Positions 21,957-33,754 of a stretch of DNA of 64,000 nt are shown here, in pieces. The DNA is from Hemerocallis citrina (lineage: Eukaryota; Streptophyta; Magnoliopsida; Asparagales; Asphodelaceae), in NCBI GenBank assembly GCA_017893485.1, contig CM030364.1:43394109-43458108 (forward strand), read 5' to 3'. The notes under the pieces are model-generated. The model was not told where the DNA came from and did not search any database. It was given only the letters and a program-made list of their open reading frames with translations. The stretch's first letter is position 1. Every line of letters starts with the position of its first letter. Both the position numbers and the translations under genes were made by a program.

Positions 21957-24823
21957 GAATTTTTTTCCAAAATAACCCTCTTTTTGAAAGTTTTTTCCGA
22001 ACTGCCCTATTTTTTTTGTTCCCTAAACGACCCACTCGCTTTTTGAAAAAGTGAGTTTGGTTAAATAACTCGCTTTTTCAGAAAGCGAGTGTGAAACTAT
22101 TAATTTTCGAAAGGTTAGACTCGCTTTTTGAAAAAGCGAGTTATTTTTAACCAAACTCGCTTTTTCAAAAAGCGCGCTTGGTTATTTTGGTAAATACTTT
22201 CGAAAGTGGGTCAGCTTGGTAAATACTTTTAGAAAGTGGGTTAGTTTGGTAAATAATTTCAGAAAGTGCGTCATTTTGGTAACAAGTTCTTTCTATATCA
22301 CATTGTCACTTCATCTTCTTTAGACTACTATATATAAAATCATTTATCAGGACTTTCTATATCACATTGTCACTTCATCTTCTTTGATCATGATTTTATA
22401 AAGTTATCAATTGTTTAGCAGTAGTCGAGGATATACATAACTTGACATTATTTCAGTATACACATAATTGGTGTATTTTAAGTTGTCGAGAATGAGCCCA
22501 TAGATATTTCGAATTTCCGGTATACACATAATTGGCTTTTGATCTATCAATCATATGCGCTGAGTTCTTGCGCCAAAAGTCTCACACTCGCTTTCTGAAA
22601 AAGCAAGGGTGGTTAAAAGGGTCCATAATTTTTTTTTGTATTTCACATTGGCGGAAATGACCAAGTTACCCCTTCCTTCATATAACCAGATTATCACCTT
22701 AGGGGTAAAAGGGTCATGCGGTAGTGAGGGACGGATGAAGTTCATCCGTCTCTCACTTTCACAATTTTTTTATTATTAATAAACTTTATATATTTAATAT
22801 ATATTATTTATATTTAACGTATTAAATCCACCGAGAGACAGAAGATCTTCATACATGAAGTTATTTATATTTATAAAGTTAGCAACTGTTTAGCAGTGGT
22901 CGAGGATATACATAACTTGACATTATTTTAGTATACACATAATTGGTATGTTTTAAGTTGTCGAGAATGAGTCCATAGATACTCCCAATCAATCTTAGCT
23001 TTTGGCCTATCAATCATATGCGCTGGGTTCTTATGCCAAAAATTCTTCTATTAAAAGGGTGGTTGTAACTTCGTCCATAGCTGCTGTTATACTGTCACGC
23101 CCCGCTTCCCAAAATACGGGAATACGGGCGCGAGACTAAGGCCCAGCGAATGGTGCAAACACACCATTCATGAGTTGTACAAAGTAAACTCAACAACAGA
23201 ACAATAAAACAATCCACGCAGGCATGTAAATCACAATTTGATAATGAAAGTTCATGACATTGTCTATAAATTACCAACAACTGGGAAATACAAATAATTA
23301 CGGGTCAAACAAGTCTGGATTATAATAAAGAGTTTCATGAAATAAAACACAAACTAATATAATAACATGATAAATTATAAGTGTAAAACACTTGATCTGC
23401 GACACATTCTAGTAATTCTCCGTTTAGCCCTACAAGTATATTATAACAAAAGAAAAGAAAAGGAAAACAAGAAGACGCCCGTTAATACAAGTTACGGGCC
23501 ACAAGGGGGTACAAACTAAGGAAAACAGATGTAAAACAAAACAATAGAAAAAAATAGGAAAGGAGCAAGGAATCGATAGTCATGAAATAGGAACAAAAAT
23601 GCAATATGTAAACATGATATGAACAAAGCAATATGGAACAGGTGACATATAAAACAAGTAATCAAGTAAACAAGTATCGAGTCAATTACAATTAATAGGC
23701 TGATTGTGGGATAGTAAATTGGGGGGTTACTTGATTTAGAAGAGAGATTTAGGGATTAATTGTTGGATCTGGTCAACAATAGAGTTTGGGTTTGGATTAG
23801 CGGATCAAGACCCAATAGGAGGTGGGCTTGGTCCACGGGCTTAAAACAATTTGATTATTTAATTAGAGAATTGGGCTTATACTAATTAATTTAAATTTCT
23901 GAGCTTATACTAGTTTTGAAAGCCCGAGTTTATTTTTTCCCAACAAAGAAGAAATTTTCTCTCTTTAAAACTCGGGCTTTCAAAACAAGTGCAAGAAAAA
24001 ATAAACTCGGGCTTTTAAATATATAAAGTTTATAAATAAAAAAAAATTGTGAAAGTGAGAGACGGATGAACTTCATCCGTCCCTCACTACCGCATGACCC
24101 TTTTACCCCTAAGGTGATAATCTGGTTATATGAAGGAAGGGGTAACTTGGTCATTTCCACCAATGTGAAATACAAAAAAAAAATTATGGAACCTTTTAAC
24201 CACCCTCGCTTTTTCAGAAAGCGAGTGTGAGACTTTTGGCACAAGAACTCAGTGCATATGATTGATAGGTCAAAAGCCAATTATGTGTATACCGGGAATT
24301 GGGAGTATCTATGGGCTCATTCTCGAAAACTTAAAACACACCAATTATGTGTATACTGAAATAATGTCAAGTTATGTATATCATCGACTACTGCTAAATA
24401 GTTGCTAACTTTATAAAATCATGATCAAAAAAGATGAAGTGATAATGTGATATAGAAAGTCCTGACAAACGATTTCATATATAGTAGTCTAAAGAAGATG
24501 AAGTGACAATGTGATATAGAAATAACTTGTCACCAAAATAACTTCTAAAAGTATTTACCAAACTGACCCACTTTTGAAAGTATTTACCAAAATAACCAAG
24601 CATGCTTTTTGAAAAAGCGAGTTTTGTTAAAAATAACTCGCTTTTTCAAAAAGCGAGTCTAACCTTTCGAAAATTAAAAGTTTCACACTCGCTTTATGAA
24701 AAAGCGAGTTATTTTTAACCAAACTCGTTTTTTCAAAAAGCGAGTGGGTCGTTTAGGGAACAAAAAAAAATAGGGCAGTTCTGGAAAAACTTTCAAAAAA
24801 ACGGTCATTTTGGGAAAAAATTA
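21957..24823. mobile_element. large foldback Mutator-type element (MULE)
   Basis: A perfect 9-bp duplication TCTCCCTAA flanks it (21948-21956 and 24824-24832). Inverted arms of about 0.8 kb (21957-22785 and 24023-24823) share TTTTTTCC ends with the small MULE at 8736. Each arm carries several short palindromes of the form CGCTTTTTGAAAAAGCG. Part of the left arm (about 22400-22590) is repeated directly at 22880-23060. The centre is a piece of a giant-family LTR in reverse orientation. No transposase (MURA) was found. Confidence 0.9.
23093..23930 (-). repeat. reverse-oriented giant-LTR fragment inside the MULE
   Basis: It starts at the LTR terminus TGTCACGCCCCGCTTCCC (complement of the ends at 28552 and 35802) and keeps family words such as GCCCAGCGAAT further in. 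The other end is unclear; a small hairpin (GAAAGCCCGAGTTT and its complement, 23914-23985) marks the boundary with the right arm. It could be captured DNA or a truncated insertion. Confidence 0.65.
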
Positions 24824-24832
24824 TCTCCCTAA

Positions 24833-25500
24833 ACCATATATCTCCCTATATATTACCCAATACTGTCGTTTCATCTTCTTCATAAAACTCAGCCGCCACC
24901 CTCCTATTTCATCCATCCTCCCATCTTCTACCCATCCCCAGAGCCTCATCCTCTCCCCTCCCGTCCGCTTGTACACTCCGACGCGCAGCCAGACTGCAGC
25001 GACAACAGCATCTCCTCTGTGCGCTCTGGCCTATCGCGACACCCCTCTTGGCCCACCATTCGCCGTCGCACCGCGTTGCCTCCAATGCAATTCAGTCGCC
25101 GCCACCCTGTACGACCTCTCCTCGACAGCAACCCTGCACCAGTCGCCCTGCCTCCCACCACAGACAGCTATGACACCATGCCGACTGGGTCGCTGTCCCC
25201 CTCCCGGCTCTCCTCAGCCACCGCAGCCACCTGCGGCAGCAAGGCAACTCCAGTCGACAACCATCCAGGTGACAACCACCGTGCCACCCTGAGCGCGCCG
25301 CTGCCGTTGCTGCCCCATCCCGGCGTCGTGACCTGTAGCAGCCATCGAGTCACGCACTGCCTCCCTGTGCGCTCCTCGACGTCGATAGCCGTCACCCCAG
25401 TCTATTGTGTTCCTTGGCCAACATTGCTATCCTCGGTACTGTGCTCCTCCCGAGCAATAGTCAGCCAGTGCTCTCCCCATGGCTTTGGTATTGCTTTTGT
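24833..25500 (+). other. GC-rich LTR leader
   Basis: Downstream of a TATA-like CCTATATATTACC this stretch is rich in C, CAGCCGCC and TCATCC words and stays open on both strands for up to 169 codons. Similar leaders stand at 21110-21410 and 28560-28700 in the outer copy but their frames are not conserved, so I take it as transcribed non-coding LTR sequence. Confidence 0.6.
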
Positions 25501-25509
25501 ATTGGGTTT

Positions 25510-25868
25510 TGATCACCTTTGGTTATGAGCCGTCGGATTCTTTCTTGATCATCATCTCCTCTTGATGCCATGGGTTTCTTTGTGATCAAGTCTTGATCAT
25601 GTGCAATCTCGACCATTGGATCTAGATCACATTGCTTGATTTGATGTGGACCGTCAATCTTCTCTTGATCATCCGATTAGATCCTAGTCATCCGATCTCT
25701 TCTTGATCGTCACGATCATGATGATCATCAACTTCCTTTGATCGCAGTTGTTCGATTGATCGATCGTGATCTTCATCATTATTTTCATCATCAAGAGATC
25801 TGATCGTCCGATCTGATCCGATCATCTTGATCTTGATCTTCGATCTCAGCCGTCCAATTTTGTGATCA
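25510..25868 (+). repeat. GATC-saturated segment
   Basis: About 25 GATC sites occur in roughly 360 bp, many as TGATCATG, TCGATCGTGATC or CTTGATCTTGATC. A diverged, shorter counterpart is at 28735-28920 in the outer LTR copy. Confidence 0.85.
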
Positions 25869-28800
25869 TGTGTTCGTGATTTCGTTCATGTTCCCGTTCA
25901 TAATTAAGTTCGTTGCTCGTGGTTCATGGGTTTTGCTCACTTTCAGTTCTTGGGTTCGTTGTGTTCGTGCCCTGGGATCCGTCCCATTATTCTTGCTCTT
26001 GTGTTGTTCTCGTCGTCTTTCAGGCAAGTAACTTGTACTCCAATTCATTTGTTTGATACAAGTCAAAACGTTCACCTATGGTGTAGTTGGATCTAGAGAC
26101 GACTCTTGTTTGTGATTTCCTTGATGAGTTTTGTCTCTATTGTGAAAACTTGACCATAGACGACTTACGACACAATCTTGACATGAATTAACCTAGAATT
26201 TGTCCGTTCTTGATTTTGATCATGTATGTGAGACTTGTGTGAGAATTCGTATTTTGGTTGAGATCCATATGAAATATTTGGTGTGGACATGTTAGATACC
26301 CCAATTTATGATGTTTAGACACTTGGAAGACTCGATTTCATGTTTGGGTATGTTTGGATCAATTTTCTTGAATCTATGTCGATTTTGTTTTTAAGGGAAA
26401 AATCTGTAGTTTGTCGCTGTTCTGTTTTGGTTGCTGTTTTGGACTATTTTAAATTCAGTATCTTGATTTTGGTATAAAACATGAATTTTAGATAATTTTG
26501 TCTATTTTCAAACCCCTCTGATCTTGCTTGATTTTGTTTTCGTATGACTGAGTTATGACTGTTTTACTACAGAGGTGTCGATCTTTTCCAGATTCTGTTT
26601 TTCGGTAATTTTGATGACAAATCATTTTAAAGAACTATGCTCATATATTATTTTGATCCAAAACTTTGGTCAGTGTTTCTTTATCTAGTTAGGGATTACC
26701 CAGAATTTGGTGAAATTTATTGATGAGTTTTATGTGTTGTTTCATGCTCGCTTATTAAATCTATACTTGCTATATTTCGCTCGCTGATCTGTAAAGAACC
26801 TTATTTTCACTATGATTCCTTTTACTGTATGAAAAATATTTGTGAAATATGAAAGTTAATATATTTTATCTATTTTCATCTTCCTTTGGCGGATTTGGAT
26901 TTCGTTTTACTGGTTACGAGATACTTCTATTTTCGTACAACAGTGTTGGGAATTCCAGATTTTCCAAAGTGTCGTTCCTTGATGTTTTCTTAATTTTGAT
27001 GGCTAAACTAATTTTACTGGAATATTATGAAACTTTATATTTTGATGATAGACATATAGGGGAATACCCCAGATTTATCCTGAATTTATTTAAGAGGTTT
27101 TGATGCAGTTTTCCTGACTGAGAATTCGTTTTCCTGATTTCTGGCTGAATATATTTTTTGTTTTCAAATCTGTTTTGAGTTATGATGTTGTGAATTACTA
27201 TATGACTTATTTATACTCGCTGGATTTGTGTGGAAGTCTATTTTCCAGATCCATCGACGGATCCAGATTTGGATATTTGTAGTAGCGGGAATCACTGTTT
27301 TAGTACAACACTGCCTTGCTGTCTTGAATTAGAAAACTAGTTGTTTTACCCTGTTATGTGTTATCTTGTACCTGTACTTGTTTAACTTGCACCCTGAACC
27401 TAATGCATGTTTATATCCTATTATCCTTGCTTTGTTTTGCGACACATACTTGCATGCCTGATTATAATAATAAATAATCAAGCCTGGGTTTTAATGGGAA
27501 AGATCTAATAATGGATAGTGCAGAAATGTGTACTCGGAAGGAGACTTGTGTTTCCTGTATGACATGTTACAGATCAAGTTTACCGATCAAGTTAATATTC
27601 TGTTACCGATCAAGTTTACCGATCAAGTTAATATTCTATTACCGATCAAGTTACCGATCAAGTTTACCGACCAAGTTCTGTGATTCTGTGAATACCCGAG
27701 TACATTGTCCTGTATGGTCCCCTATGAAATCTAAAGCGAAACTGTTTGTTGTAGCAACCAAGTGTTATAATATGGGGCACATGAAGTGCTACCTAGATAG
27801 TAAAATAACAAGACTTGACATGACATAATCTAATTTTCTGTATACCTGATTATCCTGTTACATGATTTCCTGTATACCTGTTACCTGTATACCTGTTACC
27901 TGATACATGATACATGCTTGCTTGACACTTGACTACATGATACATGAAACTTGTTTATATGAGAATTGATACGTGACACTTGATCATGATTTCACGACAC
28001 TTGATACCTGATGCATGTTTACATGATGCCATTTATACCTATTCACCTTACCATGATAGTTGTTATATGTTGACATGTGATTAGTTAGTTTTTTCCATGT
28101 GCTTGTATCCTACATTATAAGTGGCTCGTAACTTGCAATTGACGGGTACTTGTTTTTCTCTTTCTCTCTTGCCTGCATTCGTTGAATTGCAGATTTTGGA
28201 GAACAAGTTCTAGATTATATTGGTGACATGAAGTATTAGTGCTGGATTTTTGTAGTTGCTTGAACAATAATTGTATTCATGTATTTGGATTTATTCTTGT
28301 AATTGGGCAATATGACCCAGAATTATTTGTGTATTTCAGATCATGACTATTTGAGATTAATATATTTTATTTCAAGTATTCTTATTGGTATTTGGTTCAT
28401 ATGTGCATGTGGTTGACTTTTTTACTTCCGACTCTGATTATATTGTGATATGTTGTAAAGATTCTTGAACAGCTTATAGATGATGAAAATTATTCGCTGG
28501 GCTTTTGTCACTATTCGTATTCCATATTATTTTTGGAAAGCGGGGCGTGACATGTATACTTCCTGCACTGCTCAGCCAGACGCAGATAGCCAGCGACAGC
28601 GACCAGCGAAGCCCCTGTTCGTCGTTCCGCTCGCCGTCGCCGTCGCTCTCTCTGGCTATCGTTGCTTCCCAGTCGCGGAGCAACTTCTCCCCTCCCTCCT
28701 AATGCTCTGTTTGATGGTTTGAATGTGGGTCATTGAGCAACATCATGATCATCATGATCATCAGCTATTTCAATCTTGGCCGCCCGATATCCTCCTGATC

Positions 28801-31800
28801 CGATCTGATCCGATCATCTTGATCTTGATCTTGGATCTCAGCCGTCCGATTGTGTTCGTGATCTCAATCGTCTTCATCTTTTTTGCGATCGGTTTTCCAT
28901 CTTGTTCGTGATCATCTCATTCGTGATTTATTGTGTTCGTGCCCGGGATCCATTCCCATTATTCTTGCTCTTGCTTCGTCATTTCCGTCGTCGTCTCTTA
29001 GGCAAGTAACTTGTATTCATTTCTTTGTGTAATACAAGTACTAAATACCGCCCGTAGTGTAGTTGGGTTTTAGAGACAATTTGTGTATGAATTCTCTGTT
29101 ATCTATTGTCTCTATTGTTTCGATTCGCCCATAGTTGCCTCACGACATATATGACATAAAACAACCTAGGGTTGACCACTTTTTGATGTATATGTTCATG
29201 CTACTTTGAGATATCGGTGCTTGATGAATTATTCTTGATATACTTGTTGAATACTTGAAAAATATCCTATACCATGTTGTTTGGACATCTAGTATACTAT
29301 ATTTCATGTTTGGTTCGATTTGGATGAGTTTTACTTGAACTAGATGAGTTTGTGTTCGAAGAACAAATTCTGAAATTTCTATTACCTTGATTTTGATCAG
29401 TATTTTAGACCCTATTAAGGTCAGTATTTGAAAATATTTTGTGAACATGAAAAGTAGAGAATTCTGTCTATTTTCCAAACCTTCTAGCAGATCTCAGTTT
29501 CGATTTATGGATTGTGAGTTATGTCTATTTTACTACAGAGGTATAGAAAGATTTTCAGATTTTGTTTTCTATGAATTCTAAAGAGTAATCTATTTTTATC
29601 GTGATGTTAAAAGTATTATTTTGATCCAATATTTTGGACAGTATAACTAGACTTAATTGGGATAAACCCTGAATTTTTGTGGATTTATTTGATGTGGTTT
29701 ACAAACCATTCTATGTTTCCACAATTACTATACATGCAGAATTTTTATACTGTCCAGTAAAGAACCTGATTTTCGAGCTGATTCTACTTACTGTTTGTAA
29801 AATATTTATTAATATGAAAGTTAGCCTGCTGTATCTATTTTATCACCCTTTTGACGGATTTGAATTTAGATTTATGGTTTGTGAGATATTGCTGTTTTCG
29901 TACTGCAGTGTTTATGATTCCAGATTTACAAAACTACTATTTCTTGTTGTTTTCTGATTTTACTTGACTACTCTATTTTTGTGGGAAAATTATAAAACTT
30001 GTTTTCTGTTACTATATGTAGCGCTCCGGTTTCCAAATACTGGGAAAACCGAGACCCGAGCCGGGACCTTTTCTTCAATTAGTCACAATACACAGAAAAA
30101 CAGGAGAATTTAAAACTTTTTATTCAACACCCAATGTATTACAAGTCTGAATGTCCTACAACTGCAATACATTATGATAGTGTTACAATAGTACCCTTTC
30201 ATTCCCGAGTGTTACCATTTTTAACAACTTACATCAGAGTACAAAGAATGAAGAACAACACTTGGTAACTCTCACTTGAGTACTTTTCCACAATAGAAAA
30301 TCAACGTAATTATTACAGCGAAAACTAAAACATGATATTGACTCCTCGCTTTCCTTGCCTTGAGTCCTCCTGAATCTCGCACCTGTACTTCTGCGATCCA
30401 GTACCTATTGAAGTGCGGACGTCAGTATTCACAGACGCTTTAAGGCTTATAATTTAGCAGCGAATATCCCAAAACAACATACAGGAACATAATAATTGTG
30501 TCGGTGTAGTTTAAGTGTTTGTGAGTGCCATGACTAGAATCTAACGTAATATTAACTAAGCTAAGATGCTCTTATTCTAATGCAAGCAAGTCTCCGGAAC
30601 AGTATGCATCCCATACTACATACGCCCCGTCTCAAGCCGTTTTCTCCATATAGGAATTTGAACCCGTGCTATGAATTCTATTCTTGTACCCATCCTGTTC
30701 CTGACATGATACTACATGACTGGTGACTATTGCCCGGCGTACCGGACCTCACACCAAAAGCCAACACGAACTACAAGATACTTGCCAACCTTCTTCCGTA
30801 CTCTCAACTCGTCATGAGAAGGCATAGAACCTGCCGGGATCGTAGGGTCTATTTTCCTAGGAACCCTCTCGTTCTTATCATGGTACATTCAAGAATTAAC
30901 AATCAAGATACGAATCCCGTGCTCCCAACTTGTCATGAAAAGGCACCGCCCGTATCCCTTTGACAGGGGAATACATCCCGATAACACCACCTAGTGTCAG
31001 CCTATAGGAGAGGTTGGATTATAGGGTATCACCCCTGACACCAACTCTCACCCTTTGGCAATTTTTAGATAAAAATGGTTAAGTAACTGTTACTACCCTA
31101 ACGATGTCACTAACCCTTAACCCACAAGCGGGACATACCACGGTGCTTTCAACTCGACATGAAAAGCACCGTATGTGTCCCTCTTCTAACCAAACAAGTG
31201 AGACACGACACTTTGCTTCCAACTCGGCACGAAAAGCACCATACGCGTCCCTCTTCTAAAGAGTGCCACAATTAACCCGTCTTAACCTAGACTTCTCAAG
31301 ATCTCATCGGATCTACTCACAGCCTACAATACCTACATACGAGCTAATTAAGCTACGTATGAGGTGACTACATACAAAAACAACCATACAGGTAATCAAA
31401 CCTAGAAGCAACCAAACGTGCTTACTAGCAAACTTGATCTTCTATTATTAGAAGAAACAGAAGAATCTACTAACAGCCTGAAACAGGCATTCTACCAATG
31501 TGAAGCCCAAAACGACCTAACAACTTTTATATATGAAGCTATAATATAACATTCAAGCATGCATGGCTCTTGAATCTAGAACGACTAAGCATTCTCAACA
31601 TGAGTTCCTTCTAGGGGATTGGCTAGAATGACCTCGCAACTTAATATTGCAACTACAACATGATTTGTTCTTCACTAGTTACAATCCACATCATGCTAGT
31701 TCTCTACTAGCACAATTTACGATAACATGATAGTTCCTTACTAACGCTATAACTACAACGCGATAGTTAATACTACAACCACAACGTGATAGTTATTACT

Positions 31801-32139
31801 ATAACTACAGCACGATTAATCTCTTTGCTATACACTTTAACTACAAGTATGGATATAACTTACGTAGAAATCCACTATAAGTTAAAGCATGAATAGCCAC
31901 TAGATTTAAGCATAAATATCTCTTACTACTTTAAGCATGGTTAATTGCTACAACTTAGCATGAGTACTAATAATTTAGCATGGTATACAACCTTAACCAT
32001 TCCTACAACAATCTTAGGCATGGTAGGTAATTCAACATCAATCCTACACATTTCTAAGCATGGATTATACTTTCCTACAACAATCTAAGCATGGTAGATT
32101 AATTCAATATTAATCCTACAACAAGCTAAGCATGGATAG

Positions 32140-32675
32140 GTACTTAGCATCAACCTACAACATTCTAAGCCTAAATAAATTAATCTAAACATGGTAGGAA
32201 CTTTAGAATGAATCCTACAACATTCTAAGCCTAAATAAATTAATCTAAACATGGTAGGAATTTTAGAATGAATCCTACAACATTCTAAGCATAAATAAAT
32301 TAATCTAAGCATGGTAGGAATTTTAGAATGAATCCTACAACATTCTAAGCATAAATAAATTAATCCAAGCATGGTAGGGATTTTAGAATGAATCCTACAA
32401 CATTCTAAGCATAAATAAATTAATCTAAGCATGGTAGGAATTTTAGAATGAATCCTACAACATTCTAAGCACAAATAAATTAATCTAACATGGTAGGTAT
32501 TTTTAGAATGAATCCTACAACATTCTAAGCACAAATAAATTAATCTAACATGGTAGGTATTTTTAGAATGAATCCTACAACATTCTAAGCATGAATAAGT
32601 TAATCTAAACATGGTAGAAAATTCTTAGAATGAATCCTACAACATTCTAAGCATAAATAAATTAATCTAATACAA
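32140..32675. repeat. 60-bp tandem array
   Basis: About eight to nine copies of a 60-bp unit (CAACATTCTAAGC, AAATAAATTAATCTAA, CATGGTAGG, TTTTAGAATGAATCCTA) keep exact 60-bp spacing. Being a multiple of three, the unit gives an artificial 175-codon open frame of 20-residue repeats on the minus strand. Confidence 0.95.
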
Positions 32676-32719
32676 TCTTAGCATGATATTTGCTTTATGA
32701 ACATAAAATAAACATCTAC

Positions 32720-32880
32720 AACTATCTACTACTACTACTACTCCATTTTAACCAAGAACATAATATACAACTATCTACTACTACTACTACTTCATTTTAA
32801 TCAAGAACATAACACATAACTATCTACTACTACTACTACTTCATTTTAATCAACATACTACTACTATTTTATTTTAACAA
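32720..32880. repeat. CTA-rich tandem repeat
   Basis: About three units of roughly 58 bp, each with AACTATCTACTACTACTAC and a TTCATTTTAAYCAAGAACATAA-like tail. Confidence 0.85.
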
Positions 32881-32929
32881 CATGCTACTACTACTTAAAT
32901 GTCTACTAATCTTTATTAGTTGATTTATT

Positions 32930-33075
32930 ATCACTAGTGATTATAAAAGGAAAGATCTTTTTATTTATTCTACAACTAGTGATTATAAAAGAAAAGATCA
33001 TTTTTTATTTATTCTACAACTAGTGATTATAAAAGAAAAGATATTTTTATTTATTCTACAACTAGTGATTTAGGT
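32930..33075. repeat. tandem repeat with ACTAGTGATTATAAAAG
   Basis: Three full copies and a partial copy of a unit of about 48 bp: ACTAGTGATTATAAAAG followed by AAAGAT, TTTTTATTTATTC and TACA. Confidence 0.85.
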
Positions 33076-33746
33076 TAGTTTCTTTTCCATTAATCAAAAC
33101 TAACATCTAATTTTAGGTTTTTTTACTTAAGATTATCAAAGAAAATAACAATAACAAAATAAAGTAAGAACCCTCATTTGGTTCAACCAACCATATGCTT
33201 ATCTTTTAGTCCAAGTCCAATACAAGTCCTACAACCAAAAATGGTTGTATAAAAATGTTCATATGCTTTATGTGCAAGTCCATATTCAAGTCCTACAACC
33301 CCAAAATGGTTGTATGTTCAAGTCCATATGCCTTATGTCATTTTAGTCCAATAACAAACACAAACAACAACTACAACTATAAAGATTTGATCTTTATGCT
33401 TGTTTAGCACTACTACTTGTTTCCATTCAACCATATTACTAAAAACAACCATCCAAAAAGAAAATAAAACAAGGAGGGTAAGAAGAAGAAGAACATCAAC
33501 ACATCATTCAAATAAACAACAAACAAACAAACAAACAAACAAGCAAGCAAGGAGAAACCCCCACCTTAATCTTTTGTAGGAAGGACTAGCCTATGCTCCT
33601 TCTCCTTCCCCTTAGCTTCTAAGAACTCCTAAGAAAACCTACAAAGGAAACTCTCAAGTTAGTATGGTGTTCTCTCTTTCTTTTCCTTTCCTTTCTTTCT
33701 TTCTTTTTGATCTTTCTAAAATGAGACAAAGTGGAGAAGGAGGGGG

Positions 33747-33754
33747 TATTTATA
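33747..33754 (-). promoter_or_regulatory. TATA box of the 4.3-kb solo LTR
   Basis: TATAAATACCCCC on the minus strand lies about 600 bp from the LTR start at 34358, as in the chromovirus LTR. Confidence 0.55.

Larger units (their letters stand above)
21419..28552 (+). mobile_element. solo LTR of the giant family, target duplication TGTAT
   Basis: The LTR begins TGTAACCCCTATTTTTCC at 21419 and ends GCGGGGCGTGACA at 28552. A perfect 5-bp duplication TGTAT flanks it (21414-21418 and 28553-28557). Without the 2.87-kb MULE and its 9-bp duplication the LTR is about 4.26 kb. It is inserted in another LTR of the same family, whose GC-rich leader resumes at 28558. It has no gag or pol. Confidence 0.9.

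Noticed and set aside
24810..25528. Overlapping open frames of 160 and 169 codons rich in Pro, Ser and Ala
   Set aside because: They lie in the GC-rich leader of an LTR, with frames open on both strands and not conserved in the sister copy.
25510..25868. GATC cluster as a replication origin or Dam-type site
   Set aside because: Dam/SeqA-type use of GATC is bacterial; here it lies in a plant LTR.
27511..27828. 105-codon frame with YRSSLPIKL repeats
   Set aside because: It comes from a small tandem repeat (TTACCGATCAAG) in the LTR and has no conserved domain.
32085..32612. 175-codon open frame of 20-residue repeats on the minus strand
   Set aside because: It is translation of a 60-bp tandem array inside a solo LTR; the period is a multiple of three, so the frame stays open by chance.
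32140..32675. Regular spacing that might suggest a CRISPR array
   Set aside because: The units are contiguous with no unique spacers, in a plant LTR.
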